Assembly: GCF_000621025.1 (NCBI RefSeq)
Contig: NZ_KK211205.1
Span: 304,393-368,392 of the forward strand
Length of the DNA stretch: 64,000 bases
Source: Brackiella oedipodis DSM 13743
GTDB taxonomy: Bacteria; Pseudomonadota; Gammaproteobacteria; Burkholderiales; Burkholderiaceae_B
Direction of reading: 5' to 3'
The translations under genes and the position numbers were made by a program. This document shows, piece after piece, positions 53,385 to 63,596 of this stretch; position 1 is the stretch's first letter; the number at the start of each line of letters is the position of its first letter. The notes beneath the pieces were generated by a model. It did no database searches. It saw nothing but the letters and a program-made list of their open reading frames with translations, and was not told the DNA's origin.

Positions 53385-54668
53385 TTGACTACTAAAAACA
53401 TTCAAGATATCAAATTAGCGATTGTTGGACTGGGTTATGTGGGTCTGCCACTAGCCGTTGAGTTTGGCAAAAAAAGGCAGGTACTTGGTTTCGATATCAA
53501 CGCCAAACGTGTTAAAGAATTACAAAGCGGAGTCGATCACACGCTAGAAGTAGATGCCGAAGAGCTCGCCAGCGCTAAACATTTGACTTATAGCGCCGAT
53601 GCGCAAGACTTGGCGCAGGCTAATACTTACATTGTGACCGTACCAACGCCCATCGATGAATACAAACAGCCGGATCTCACTCCTTTAGTCAAAGCTAGCC
53701 AAACGATTGGTAAGGTTCTCAAAAAAGGCGATATCGTTATTTACGAATCAACAGTTTATCCAGGAGCCACCGAAGAAGTATGTGTGCCTGAGCTCGAAAA
53801 ACAATCAGGACTTCGTTTTAATGAGGATTTCTTTGCGGGTTATAGTCCCGAGCGTATTAATCCAGGCGACAAAGAGCACCGTGTGTCTACCATCAAAAAA
53901 GTGACTTCAGGTTCGACGGCAGAGATCGCTGACTTAGTCGATGCCTTGTATGCAGAAATCATTACGGCAGGCACTCATAAAGCCGCTAGCATTAAAGTGG
54001 CTGAAGCGGCCAAAGTCATTGAAAATACGCAACGTGATGTCAATATTGCCTTAATGAACGAATTGGCTTTAATTTTTAGTAAGTTAGGCATTGACACCGA
54101 AGACGTCCTTAAAGCCGCGGGTACCAAATGGAACTTCTTGCCATTCCGCCCAGGCTTGGTGGGTGGTCATTGTATTGGCGTTGACCCATACTACTTGACT
54201 CATAAAGCGCAATCCATTGGCTATCACCCAGAGATTATCCTCGCCGGTCGTCGTTTAAATGACACCATGGGCAGTTATGTGGTTTCTCAATTGGTCAAAG
54301 CCATGACTAAACGTAAAATTCAGGTAGAAAACTGCCGTGTGCTCTTGATGGGATTAACCTTCAAAGAAAACTGCCCAGATTTACGGAACACTAAAGTGGT
54401 CGATATTGTACGTGAGTTAGGTGAATACAATATCCAAGTGGACGTTTATGATCCATGGGTTGAAGCCGCTGAAGCTCAACACGAATATGGTATTACGCCA
54501 ATTCAAGAACCCAAAAAAGGTCATTATGACGCCATTGTCGTCGCAGTAGCGCATCGTCAATTCGTACAAATGGGTGCCGAGAAAATCCGTGAGTTTGGTA
54601 AGCCAGAGCATGTTCTTTATGATCTCAAATACATCTTACCTAAAGACAAAGTCGATATTCGTCTGTAA
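53385..54668 (+). CDS. UDP-N-acetylhexosamine 6-dehydrogenase (VipA/TviB-like)
   Basis: 427 residues. It begins with TTG, supported by AGGAG 7 nt before it. The NAD motif is [16 protein letters not shown]; the catalytic Cys is in [21 protein letters not shown] is typical for the WecC/VipA group. It oxidises UDP-GlcNAc or UDP-GalNAc to the uronic acid, in Vi antigen and WbpA-type pathways. Confidence 0.93.
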   Translation: MTTKNIQDIKLAIVGLGYVGLPLAVEFGKKRQVLGFDINAKRVKELQSGVDHTLEVDAEELASAKHLTYSADAQDLAQANTYIVTVPTPIDEYKQPDLTPLVKASQTIGKVLKKGDIVIYESTVYPGATEEVCVPELEKQSGLRFNEDFFAGYSPERINPGDKEHRVSTIKKVTSGSTAEIADLVDALYAEIITAGTHKAASIKVAEAAKVIENTQRDVNIALMNELALIFSKLGIDTEDVLKAAGTKWNFLPFRPGLVGGHCIGVDPYYLTHKAQSIGYHPEIILAGRRLNDTMGSYVVSQLVKAMTKRKIQVENCRVLLMGLTFKENCPDLRNTKVVDIVRELGEYNIQVDVYDPWVEAAEAQHEYGITPIQEPKKGHYDAIVVAVAHRQFVQMGAEKIREFGKPEHVLYDLKYILPKDKVDIRL

Positions 54669-54712
54669 TTTTCGTAATTATTTACTGTGTAATTAATCAC
54701 TAAGCTTTCAAC

Positions 54713-55738
54713 ATGACAAGTAAATTTCAAGAAGTTGTAGAGCAACTGCAACAACATCCTAAACATTGGTTAGTCACGGGTTGTGCCGGCTTTATTGGCT
54801 CGAACTTACTCGAGACTCTACTCAAGTTAGATCAAAAAGTGACAGGGCTCGATAATTTTTCTACTGGTTTTCAGCATAATCTTGATGAAGTGCAAGCCTC
54901 TGTGATGCCTGAGCAATGGCAACGCTTTAAATTTATTGAAGGTGATATTCGCAACAGTGAGGATTGCCAAGCCGCTGTAGAGGGCGTCGATTATGTCTTG
55001 CATCAAGCCGCGCTGGGATCAGTGCCGCGCTCTGTCGATGATCCTATCACCACAGATTCGGTCAATATTGGCGGTTTCCTGAAGATGTTAGTCGCTGCGC
55101 GTGATGCCAAGGTGAGTTCTTTTGTATTTGCCGCTTCCAGCTCGACTTACGGTGATCACCCTGATCTCCCAAAACAAGAAGACAAAATCGGCAATCCATT
55201 ATCGCCGTATGCCGTCACTAAGTATGTGGATGAGTTGTACGCACGTGTGTTTGCCAGTACCTATGGCTTCAAGTCCATTGGCTTGCGTTACTTTAATGTT
55301 TTTGGTAAACGACAAACGCCAAATGGCGCATATGCCGCCGTTATTCCTAAATGGACGGGCGCAATGATCCACAATGAGGACGTCTTGATCAATGGTGATG
55401 GCGAAACTAGCCGTGATTTTTGTTATATCAAAAACACCGTGCAAGCGAATCTTTTGAGTGCTGTACAGATGCCTGAGTCTGGTTTTGAGGTGTATAACGT
55501 TGCGCTTAATGACCGCACGTCTTTAAATCAATTATTTGTCGCCCTCCAAAAAAACCTAGCGGCAAATGGTGTCAACTATACCAAAGACGCGATTTACCGC
55601 GATTTCCGCCGCGGCGATGTGCGTCATTCTCAAGCCGATATCAGCAAAATCCAAAGTCAATTGGGATATGCTCCCGAATATAATGTGCAGCAAGGCTTAG
55701 CAGAAGCGATGCCTTGGTATATTCAATTCCTCAAATAA
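54713..55738 (+). CDS. UDP-HexNAc(A) 4-epimerase (VipB/WbpP-like)
   Basis: 341 residues, extended SDR. Gly-rich motif [13 protein letters not shown], catalytic Ser region FAASSSTYG, and YAVTKYVDE. Resembles WbpP/TviC epimerases, which interconvert GlcNAc(A) and GalNAc(A) as UDP sugars. Follows the dehydrogenase as in Vi-type gene clusters. Confidence 0.92.
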   Translation: MTSKFQEVVEQLQQHPKHWLVTGCAGFIGSNLLETLLKLDQKVTGLDNFSTGFQHNLDEVQASVMPEQWQRFKFIEGDIRNSEDCQAAVEGVDYVLHQAALGSVPRSVDDPITTDSVNIGGFLKMLVAARDAKVSSFVFAASSSTYGDHPDLPKQEDKIGNPLSPYAVTKYVDELYARVFASTYGFKSIGLRYFNVFGKRQTPNGAYAAVIPKWTGAMIHNEDVLINGDGETSRDFCYIKNTVQANLLSAVQMPESGFEVYNVALNDRTSLNQLFVALQKNLAANGVNYTKDAIYRDFRRGDVRHSQADISKIQSQLGYAPEYNVQQGLAEAMPWYIQFLK

Positions 55739-55745
55739 AAGACTT

Positions 55746-57089
55746 GTGTTAAAACGCCTCAAAGCTTTAGATTCAGATCATGCCCGCATTGCCAAAGGTG
55801 CCATGCGGGTGGCTTTTTTCTTATTGATTGGTAAATTGGCTGGCGCCCTCAAAGAGATGGCGGTCGCTAATCGCTACGGTGTCTCGGACGTTGTGGATGC
55901 CTACCAATTCACCATGACCATGAGTAATTGGTTACCCGTGACTTTGGTAGGTGTGCTATCGGTCGTGCTAGTGCCAACACTTGTGAAATTACGCTATGCC
56001 GAACCTCAAGAACAAAAGCAATTCTTGTCTCAGTTGCAAGGTGGGGTACTCTTGGTTGGCGCCATTATTGGCATTCTGACGTGGGCCCTGTGGCCTTGGG
56101 TCATACAGTATTTAGCTACCGAGTTTAATGAACATGCCAAGCAAGCCAGCCAAGAATTAATCCTAGGCTTTGCGCCCGTGGCCATGATGACAGTTGTGAT
56201 TGGGGTTAGCATGGCTCGTTTGCGAGCGCGCGAGCGGCATATCAATACTCTCCTTGAAAGTATGCCGGCCATCTTGATTTTGCTGTGTATATTTGCCTTA
56301 CCCGGCAATACTTCAACGCTACCGCTGTTACTCGGTACTCTCATCGGCACCTTACTGCAAGCCGTCATTCTGTATTATTTATCCAGCCGGGCAGATCAGC
56401 ACTATGCTTTGCCGGCCTTCTCGCTATCTTCACCTTATTGGAGTCTACTGCTCAAAGCGGCCGGGATTATGCTGATTGGGCAAATCGCAAGTAGTTTTGT
56501 GGCGCCCTTAGATCAAATGGCGGCTGCGAAACTCGGCTCGAATGCCAATGCCACCATGGGCTACGCGACCCGTCTGTTATCTCTGATTATCGGCATTGGC
56601 GCTGCTTCGGTAGGGCGTGCGGCGTTGCCGGTCTTGTCCGATATTGAAGCTCGGGGTGAGGTCGCCAGAGCACGCACTATTGCCCTCAAGTGGAGCTTGC
56701 TGATGGTCTTGGCGGGGGTAGTCGTCGTGGCGCTGTTGTGGTGGTTGAGTCCTTGGATGGTGCATATTCTTTTTGAGCGTGGGGCCTTTAGTAGCAAAAA
56801 TACCACCATTGTCAGTGAAGTCCTACGTTATGGTTTATTGCAGTTGCCGTTTTATTTCGGTGTTTTAATCCTAGTACAATTGATGGCAAGCCAAAACCGT
56901 TATAGTTTGATGGCTGCCATTGCTGTGGCTAACTTTGCGCTCAAAGCCGTGATGAATTATTACTTAGCGCCAACCTGGGGCGTGCAAGGCATCATGCTAG
57001 CCACGGCACTGATGTATTTACTATCGTTTTGTTGTTATTTTGTGGCGGTCAGCTGCCTGAAACCTAAGAAGCAGACCACGCCATCTTAA
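55746..57089 (+). CDS. MurJ/MVF-family lipid-linked oligosaccharide flippase
   Basis: 447 residues with about 12-14 membrane segments. The N-terminal pattern GKLAGALKEMAVANRYGVSDVVDAYQ and SNWLPVTLVGVLSVVLVPTL fit the MVF/MurJ family instead of typical Wzx. Its place in the cluster suggests that it moves the polymer's lipid-linked unit. Starts with GTG 8 nt after the epimerase stop. Confidence 0.82.
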   Translation: MLKRLKALDSDHARIAKGAMRVAFFLLIGKLAGALKEMAVANRYGVSDVVDAYQFTMTMSNWLPVTLVGVLSVVLVPTLVKLRYAEPQEQKQFLSQLQGGVLLVGAIIGILTWALWPWVIQYLATEFNEHAKQASQELILGFAPVAMMTVVIGVSMARLRARERHINTLLESMPAILILLCIFALPGNTSTLPLLLGTLIGTLLQAVILYYLSSRADQHYALPAFSLSSPYWSLLLKAAGIMLIGQIASSFVAPLDQMAAAKLGSNANATMGYATRLLSLIIGIGAASVGRAALPVLSDIEARGEVARARTIALKWSLLMVLAGVVVVALLWWLSPWMVHILFERGAFSSKNTTIVSEVLRYGLLQLPFYFGVLILVQLMASQNRYSLMAAIAVANFALKAVMNYYLAPTWGVQGIMLATALMYLLSFCCYFVAVSCLKPKKQTTPS

Positions 57090-57106
57090 GCTAAATTAGA
57101 ACTAAC

Positions 57107-58219
57107 ATGAATCCAACTGTTACCCCCTATCATATCCTGATATTTATCGCGAGTTTGCGTGGCGGTGGCGCCGAGAGGGTTGCAGCTGATTTGAGTAGTC
57201 GTTGGGTGCAAATAGGGCATCGGGTGACCTTAATTACCGAAAGCACTCCGGAATCGGATGTTTACACCCTCCATCCAGAGGTACAACGGATTAGTCTGCA
57301 AACCCTCGGGCGCAAGGGGATCTTGGGTCACAGCAAACGCTTATTTTTACTGCGTCGACAGCTCAAGCGCTTGCGTCCAGATATCGTGATTGGCTTTATG
57401 ACTAATGCCTCGATTTTGAGTGTCTTAGCAGCCCACAAATTACCTTGTCATGTAATTGCTACCGAGCATGCGTACCCGCCTTCGCAAAAACTTTCTAAAT
57501 TTTGGCAATGGCTACGTCGTCGCACGTACCCAAAAGCGGCTGCCGTGGTGACACTCGCACAAGGCTCTGCTGATTATCTCAAACAGCATATTGCAGCTCA
57601 TTATGTGGTGATCCCTAATGCCATTCACTGGCCTATCAGCGATGCCGAACCCGTCCTCAAAACGCAAAAACAAGTCGGCAAAAAATGGCTTTTAGCGGTT
57701 GGACGCCTGCATCACGAAAAAGGTTTTGATCGCCTGATTGATGCCTTTGCCAAAGTGGCGCCGCAATATCCTGATTGGCGTTTAATTATTTTGGGTGAGG
57801 GTCCACAACGCAAAAATCTGCAAGCGCAGATCGATCAACTTGGTTTGTCATCACAAATTGACCTACTCGGACGCGTGGGAAATATGACCTGGTGGTATCG
57901 ACATGCTGATATGTACGTACTGAGCTCGCGCGCCGAAGGGTTGTCTAATACCTTGCAAGAAGCCATGGCGGCAGGTTTACCGGTGCTGGCTGTGGATTGT
58001 CCAGTGGGGCCCCAAGAAATTATTCGAGATGGGATTGATGGCAAGTTAGTGAGTAACGACAACGCCACAGACTCGCTCGCCAAGGGCTTAGAACAAATGC
58101 TTAGCCAGCCGGAGTTGCGCTATCAATTGTCGCAACGAGCACCCGACGTTAAAGATCGTTTTAGTATGCGTTTGGTCGGCAGTAAATGGCAGGCGCTTTT
58201 TGATTCCCTTATGAACTAA
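57107..58219 (+). CDS. Glycosyltransferase family 4, first of four
   Basis: 370 residues. N-terminal SLRGGGAERVAADLSSRW and the C-terminal E-x7-E motif SRAEGLSNTLQEAMAAGLPV mark a GT-B, GT4 enzyme. LLAVGRLHHEKGFDRLIDAF is the nucleotide-sugar domain start. Donor and linkage cannot be told. Retaining glycosyltransferase of the cytoplasmic face. Confidence 0.88.
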   Translation: MNPTVTPYHILIFIASLRGGGAERVAADLSSRWVQIGHRVTLITESTPESDVYTLHPEVQRISLQTLGRKGILGHSKRLFLLRRQLKRLRPDIVIGFMTNASILSVLAAHKLPCHVIATEHAYPPSQKLSKFWQWLRRRTYPKAAAVVTLAQGSADYLKQHIAAHYVVIPNAIHWPISDAEPVLKTQKQVGKKWLLAVGRLHHEKGFDRLIDAFAKVAPQYPDWRLIILGEGPQRKNLQAQIDQLGLSSQIDLLGRVGNMTWWYRHADMYVLSSRAEGLSNTLQEAMAAGLPVLAVDCPVGPQEIIRDGIDGKLVSNDNATDSLAKGLEQMLSQPELRYQLSQRAPDVKDRFSMRLVGSKWQALFDSLMN

Positions 58220-58232
58220 GAGTAAAAAAACT

Positions 58233-60125
58233 ATGTGTGGATTATTAGGTTGCTGGGGCGGCTCCGAAGACAAAACTGCATACCTACAAAAGGGCTGTGA
58301 ATGCTTGCGCCATCGCGGTCCAGATAGTCATGGCGTATGGCAAAATCAAGCCCAACAAATCGCCTTAGCTCACGTACGTTTGGCGATTCAAGATCTATCA
58401 CCGAGTGGCCATCAACCTATGTTGTCTGCATCACAACGCTATGTCGTGGCCTTTAATGGTGAAATTTATAATCACCTACAACTGCGCCAACGCATGGGTG
58501 AGCAAGCGCCGCAATGGCGCGGCCACTCGGATACAGAAACGCTCTTAGCGGGTTTCGAATTATGGGGGATAGAAGCGACCATCCAACAATCCGTTGGTAT
58601 GTTTGCGATCGCCATCTGGGACCAAAAAGAGCAGACGCTCAGTCTTGTGCGTGACCGTTTTGGTGAAAAGCCTCTATATTATGGCTACGGTCAGCAAGGG
58701 CTTATGTTTGCGTCTGAGCTTAAAGCCTTGCACGCGCTGCCTGGCTTTAAGCCCATCATTAATCGTGATGCGGTGGCTTTGTTAATGCGCCATAATTACA
58801 TTCCTGCCCCTTATAGTATTTATAAAGGTATTTATAAATTACCGCCCGCCAGTATTCTCACCCTCAAACACAGTGATATCAGCGCCGCACTATTGCCGAT
58901 GCCTAAACCTTACTGGTCAGCCTATGAGCTTGCGCGCCAAAGCAAACAGTCAGCGCTTAGTCCAGATCAAGCCGTACAACAATTTGAAGACAAACTACGT
59001 CAGTCCATCCAAGGTCAAATGCTGGCCGATGTTAAATTAGGCGCGCTCCTATCGTCAGGCACCGATTCTGCTCTGGTCGTAGCCTTAATGCAGCAATTAA
59101 GTGAGCAGAAAGTACAAACCTTTACTGTTGGTTTTGAGGAAAAAGCCTTTGATGAAGCACCTGCCGCGCAGGCGATTGCCGAGCATTTAGGCACGCAACA
59201 CGAGACCATGTATATTCGCCCACAGCAAGGCTTAGACATTATTGCTGATCTGCCTAAAATTTATGACGAACCGTTTGCTGATTCTTCACAAATTCCGACA
59301 ACCCTCGTGATGGGGCTAGCCAAACAAGTCGTAACAGTCGTCTTGTCTGGCGATGCTGGTGATGAGCTCATGGGAGGGTATAACAGGTACGCGCGTATTG
59401 CCAAATGGTGGCATAGTCTGAGTCGCGTCCCCGGTCCTCTGCGCCAAAGCTTGGTGCCTGTCATTGAGACCATGGCGGGCTTAGCGCCGTCGGCCAAAAA
59501 GGACAAATTACATAAATTAGCGCGGCGCTTATCACTCACCGAGTTGCCCACCTTTTATAGAGATGCCGTGTCTTATTGGAGTGATCCGAGTCAATTGGTA
59601 CTCGGTAGTCAAGAGCTAGAGACAGCGTTTGATCATTATGGTGCGCTACCGCATGATATTGAAACCATGATGGCGCTCGACACCTTAAGCTACTTACCGG
59701 ACGATATCTTGGTAAAAGTGGACCGTGCTGCTATGCATTATTCCCTAGAAGCCCGAGTCCCGATGCTTGATCATCGCTTATATGAATATGTGTGGAGCTT
59801 GCCTTTTGCTTACAAGCAGCGTGAGCAGCAAGCCAAATGGTTGAGTAAACAAGTTTTGTATCAATATGTTCCTGAAGCTTTACTCAATCGCCCCAAAAAA
59901 GGTTTTTCAGTGCCACTAGGGCATTGGTTACGCCATGAACTCAAAGACTGGGCTCAAGGTTTACTCGAACCACAACGATTGGAACAACAAGGCTTATTCA
60001 ACAGCGCCGCTGTGCAACGTCTCTGGCAATTACATCTGCAAGGCCAGGCCGATCACAGCACGCATTTATGGGGTATTTTAATGTTACAAAGTTGGTTGGA
60101 TTATTACCCTTATAGCGTCGAGTAA
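58233..60125 (+). CDS. asnB: Asparagine synthase-like glutamine amidotransferase
   Basis: 630 residues. The glutaminase domain starts MCGLLGCWG, with Cys2 as nucleophile, and has RHRGPDSHG. The synthetase domain has the PP-loop LLSSGTDSALV and VLSGDAGDELMGGYNRY. AsnB-like proteins inside polysaccharide clusters (WbpS type) convert uronic acids to uronamides. With the UDP-HexNAc dehydrogenase here, such a role is likely; a housekeeping asparagine synthetase is the alternative. Confidence 0.88.
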   Translation: MCGLLGCWGGSEDKTAYLQKGCECLRHRGPDSHGVWQNQAQQIALAHVRLAIQDLSPSGHQPMLSASQRYVVAFNGEIYNHLQLRQRMGEQAPQWRGHSDTETLLAGFELWGIEATIQQSVGMFAIAIWDQKEQTLSLVRDRFGEKPLYYGYGQQGLMFASELKALHALPGFKPIINRDAVALLMRHNYIPAPYSIYKGIYKLPPASILTLKHSDISAALLPMPKPYWSAYELARQSKQSALSPDQAVQQFEDKLRQSIQGQMLADVKLGALLSSGTDSALVVALMQQLSEQKVQTFTVGFEEKAFDEAPAAQAIAEHLGTQHETMYIRPQQGLDIIADLPKIYDEPFADSSQIPTTLVMGLAKQVVTVVLSGDAGDELMGGYNRYARIAKWWHSLSRVPGPLRQSLVPVIETMAGLAPSAKKDKLHKLARRLSLTELPTFYRDAVSYWSDPSQLVLGSQELETAFDHYGALPHDIETMMALDTLSYLPDDILVKVDRAAMHYSLEARVPMLDHRLYEYVWSLPFAYKQREQQAKWLSKQVLYQYVPEALLNRPKKGFSVPLGHWLRHELKDWAQGLLEPQRLEQQGLFNSAAVQRLWQLHLQGQADHSTHLWGILMLQSWLDYYPYSVE

Positions 60126-60164
60126 AGGCCCATGATCATGACCAAGATGTTAAGCTAATTTGCT

Positions 60165-61337
60165 ATGAAAATACTATTTTTAGTCAGCTCTATGAATGCC
60201 GGTGGCGCCGAGCGGGTGGCGGCGACCTTATGCAATGCCTGGGCTGACCAAGGTCATGATGTCACCTTAATGGCATGTGCCTCGCAGACTCAGCACAAAA
60301 GCTTTTATGATTTGCAAGCGCAAGTCAAGTTGCAGTGGTTAGCCGATGCATTACCCAAAAATAGGGTTTTGTCGCGCCTCTTAAAGCCTTATTATTTGCG
60401 CCAAGTGGTCCAAAAAATACAGCCCGAGGTCGTGATTTCATTTCTTACCAATGTCAATATCACGGCGCTGCTGGCCCTTAAGAGTTGTCCGCGGGGTACG
60501 GGACCGAAGTTGATTGTATGCGAACGCACTAACCCTATGGCTGGGCAAAATATCTCTGCTGTACTAAAGTGGTTGCGGCGCACGCTTTATCCACGGGCAG
60601 ACGCCGTCATGCTCCAAACGCAAGCGGCCGCTCAGCAGTTTGAAGCGCACATGCCTGCCTTACGCAAGGTGGCCGTGATTGCTAATCCTTTACCGGCGGA
60701 ATTTATGCCGCCTGAGCAGGTCGAGCAAGCCGAAAAGGTCGAGGCTGACCCAACAGGATCCAACAGCCATGAACAACCCAAGGTGCTGTTAGCGATGGGG
60801 CGCTTAAATCGCATCAAACGCTTTGATTTTTTGCTGGAATGCTTTGCACAAGTCCGACAGGCATGCCCCGATTGGCAATTGCATATTTATGGGCAAGGTC
60901 CTGAGCATGATACGCTGCAACAACAAATTGACCACTTGCAATTACAAGATCGCGCCTTTCTTAAGGGCAAAACCGATCAAGTACGAACCACTATGTTGCA
61001 AGCTCAAGCCTTCGCCTTGACCTCAAGGCTGGAGGGGTTCCCTAACGTATTGCTTGAAGCGATGGCCTGTGGTTTACCTGCAATTACGGTTGATTGTCCT
61101 AGTGGGCCGGCTGAATTAAGTCAACATGGCCAATTAGCGCTGCTAGTAGGCATGCACGATAAAGCTGCCTTTGTGGCACAGCTCCAAAAATTGCTCAGCG
61201 ATGCTTCGTTGCGTGCCGAACTAGGGCAAAAAGCCCAAAGCAGTGTCTTGGCAAATTACAGTCTAGAAGCCGTACTTGAGGATTGGCGTAAATTATTTGC
61301 AGACTTAGAGTTGGTGACCTCATGCAAAAAAAACTAA
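60165..61337 (+). CDS. Glycosyltransferase family 4, second of four
   Basis: 390 residues. SMNAGGAERVAATLCNAW opens the GT4 fold, and SRLEGFPNVLLEAMACGLPA carries E-x7-E. An insertion between the two domains (residues about 185-205, EQVEQAEKVEADP) is acidic and not seen in its neighbours. The end overlaps the next gene by 16 nt. Confidence 0.88.
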   Translation: MKILFLVSSMNAGGAERVAATLCNAWADQGHDVTLMACASQTQHKSFYDLQAQVKLQWLADALPKNRVLSRLLKPYYLRQVVQKIQPEVVISFLTNVNITALLALKSCPRGTGPKLIVCERTNPMAGQNISAVLKWLRRTLYPRADAVMLQTQAAAQQFEAHMPALRKVAVIANPLPAEFMPPEQVEQAEKVEADPTGSNSHEQPKVLLAMGRLNRIKRFDFLLECFAQVRQACPDWQLHIYGQGPEHDTLQQQIDHLQLQDRAFLKGKTDQVRTTMLQAQAFALTSRLEGFPNVLLEAMACGLPAITVDCPSGPAELSQHGQLALLVGMHDKAAFVAQLQKLLSDASLRAELGQKAQSSVLANYSLEAVLEDWRKLFADLELVTSCKKN

Positions 61338-62461
61338 AAGTTGTTCATCTGATTAGTGGCTTAGGACAAGGTGGCGCCGAAAACGTACTCATGCGACTGG
61401 TGCTAAATGCCCCGCAGCAGCAACATGTGGTGATCTCTATGACGGATGCTGGCAGTTATGGCAAGATCCTAGAAGAACACGGTGTCCCAGTGCATTGTTT
61501 GGGCTTACCGAATGGTAAATTCAATCTTGAGAGCTTACAGCGCTTAATGCGAGCACTCAAACAACAGGCCCCAGATGTGTTGCAGACATGGATGTATCAC
61601 GCCGATTTTATTGGTGGCATGGCCGCACGTTTAGTCGGCATAAAAAACATCGTTTGGGGTATTCGTAACTCTGGTGCTAATCTCGAAAAAAGCAGCCGTT
61701 CATCCTATTTTTTAGCCCGCTATTTTGGCTGGACATCTTATTTTATTCCCAAAAAAATCATTTGCTGTGCTCACCAAGCCAAACGTAGACACGCGCTCTG
61801 GCACTATCAAAAAAATAAAATGCAGGTGATTCCGAATGGCTATGACATGAGCCGTTGGCATAGTGACGAACAGGCCAGACAGGATGGGCGTTATCAGCTC
61901 GGTATCCAAAAAGATGAGCCCGTACTTGGCTTTGTGGCGCGTTGGAATCCGCTAAAGGACCATGCCAATTTAATCAAGGCACTAGCCTTGTGTGCACAAC
62001 AAAAATACGACTTTAAATGCTTATTAATTGGTAAAGATATGAGTACGGACAATGCGGAATTGATTCGGCTTTTGTCTGAGCATAATGTTTTGGGACAAGT
62101 CATCTTACTTGGTAGTCGTAGTGATGTGCCGGAACTTATGAATGTTATGGACATCCATGTCCTCTCTAGTATGGCGGAGGGCTTTCCCAATGTCGTGGCC
62201 GAAGCCATGGCTTGTGGCACCCCTTGTGTGGTGACGGATGTCGGAGACGCCGCTGAAATTGTCGCCGATACGGGTTGGGTGGTTCCACCCTCGGATCCCA
62301 AAGCCATGGCCAAGGCGATTCAAGAGGCGCTAGACAGTTTGCAAACGCCAGAGCGTCAAGCTCGATCAACTGCCGCCAGAGAGCACATCTTACAAAACTT
62401 TAGTTTGCAAGCCATGGTGAGCCGCTACGAAGCCGTTTGGAAAGAAGTTTATGAGCACTAA
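61322..62461 (+). CDS. Glycosyltransferase family 4, third of four
   Basis: 379 residues. LISGLGQGGAENVLMRLV and SSMAEGFPNVVAEAMACGTP are the GT4 signatures, with VLGFVARWNPLKDHANLIKA between. Overlaps both neighbours (16 and 11 nt), so it is translationally coupled. Substrate unknown. Confidence 0.88.
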   Translation: MQKKLKVVHLISGLGQGGAENVLMRLVLNAPQQQHVVISMTDAGSYGKILEEHGVPVHCLGLPNGKFNLESLQRLMRALKQQAPDVLQTWMYHADFIGGMAARLVGIKNIVWGIRNSGANLEKSSRSSYFLARYFGWTSYFIPKKIICCAHQAKRRHALWHYQKNKMQVIPNGYDMSRWHSDEQARQDGRYQLGIQKDEPVLGFVARWNPLKDHANLIKALALCAQQKYDFKCLLIGKDMSTDNAELIRLLSEHNVLGQVILLGSRSDVPELMNVMDIHVLSSMAEGFPNVVAEAMACGTPCVVTDVGDAAEIVADTGWVVPPSDPKAMAKAIQEALDSLQTPERQARSTAAREHILQNFSLQAMVSRYEAVWKEVYEH

Positions 62462-63575
62462 AAAAATTCTAATGGTGGTTAACAATCCCGCCTTTTTCTT
62501 GTCACACCGACTCAATATTGCCCAGGCGGCGCAGGCTCAAGGTTATCAGGTGGTGATAGCCACTATGGCCGGTCAGAGTGTACAAAAAATTAAGGATTTA
62601 GGGTTTGAACATTTTGTCATACCTATGTCTCGCAGTGGTATGAATCCCAAACAAGAACTGCACACGATTTATGCCCTCTATCAGCTATTTAAAAAAGTGC
62701 AGCCAGACCTGGTGCATTTAGTCACCATTAAAGCTGTGCTCTACGGGGGCATTGCCGCACGCATGGCCAAGGTTCCGGCAGTCGTGTTTGCGATTTCAGG
62801 CTTGGGTTATCTGTTTACACGCCAGCAGGGATTCCATCCAGCACAATGGATTACTCGCCATTTATATCGTCTCGCCTTGGCGCACAAGCATGCGCGTATC
62901 ATTGTGCAAAACCAAAACGACGCTGCCACACTTAAACAGTTAGCGACGCTGGATGAGCAACAAATTGTTTTGATCAAAGGCTCAGGGGTTGATCTCGATC
63001 TCTTTAAAGCGACCCCCGAACCAGCGTTGCCACCGCTTAAAGTAGTCATGGCTGCGCGTTTACTCAAAGACAAAGGTGTGCAAGAGTATGTGCAGGCGGC
63101 GCAGTTGAGCGCTCAGCAAGAGCCTGCGCTTGAATGGCAATTAGCAGGGGCCTTAGATCCAGGCAATCCAAGCGCGGTCACGGCACAAGAATTGGCTAAC
63201 TATCAGCAGCATATTCATTATTTAGGTGAGGTTAAGGATATGGCGGCGCTCTATCAGAATTGTCATATTGCGGTCTTGCCATCCTATCGTGAGGGGCTGC
63301 CTAAGTCACTCATAGAAGCGGGTGCTTGCGCGCGTGCTATTGTGACCACTGATGTGCCAGGTTGTCGCGATGCGATTATCGCCGAGCAAACGGGTTTATT
63401 AGTACCCGCCAAAAATGCCACTGCCTTGTTTCAAGCGGTGCAACGTCTAGCCAATGATCATGAACTCAGACAACGCTTTGGGAAAGCAGGACGTCAGCTG
63501 GCGGAAACTGTTTTTGATGAACAAAAAATTGTGTCTCGGCAAATAGAAATTTACCGAGACTTGTTAACTTCCTAG
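62451..63575 (+). CDS. Glycosyltransferase family 4, fourth of four
   Basis: 374 residues. The opening MVVNNPAFFLSHRLNIAQAA with HLVTIKAVLYGGIAARMA and ISGLGYLF is typical of O-antigen and PglA/WbaZ-like GT4 enzymes acting early on the lipid-linked sugar. E-x7-E in YREGLPKSLIEAGACARAIV. Last gene of the operon seen here. Confidence 0.88.
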   Translation: MSTKKILMVVNNPAFFLSHRLNIAQAAQAQGYQVVIATMAGQSVQKIKDLGFEHFVIPMSRSGMNPKQELHTIYALYQLFKKVQPDLVHLVTIKAVLYGGIAARMAKVPAVVFAISGLGYLFTRQQGFHPAQWITRHLYRLALAHKHARIIVQNQNDAATLKQLATLDEQQIVLIKGSGVDLDLFKATPEPALPPLKVVMAARLLKDKGVQEYVQAAQLSAQQEPALEWQLAGALDPGNPSAVTAQELANYQQHIHYLGEVKDMAALYQNCHIAVLPSYREGLPKSLIEAGACARAIVTTDVPGCRDAIIAEQTGLLVPAKNATALFQAVQRLANDHELRQRFGKAGRQLAETVFDEQKIVSRQIEIYRDLLTS

Positions 63576-63596
63576 TTCTTACTCACAGGTAAAACG

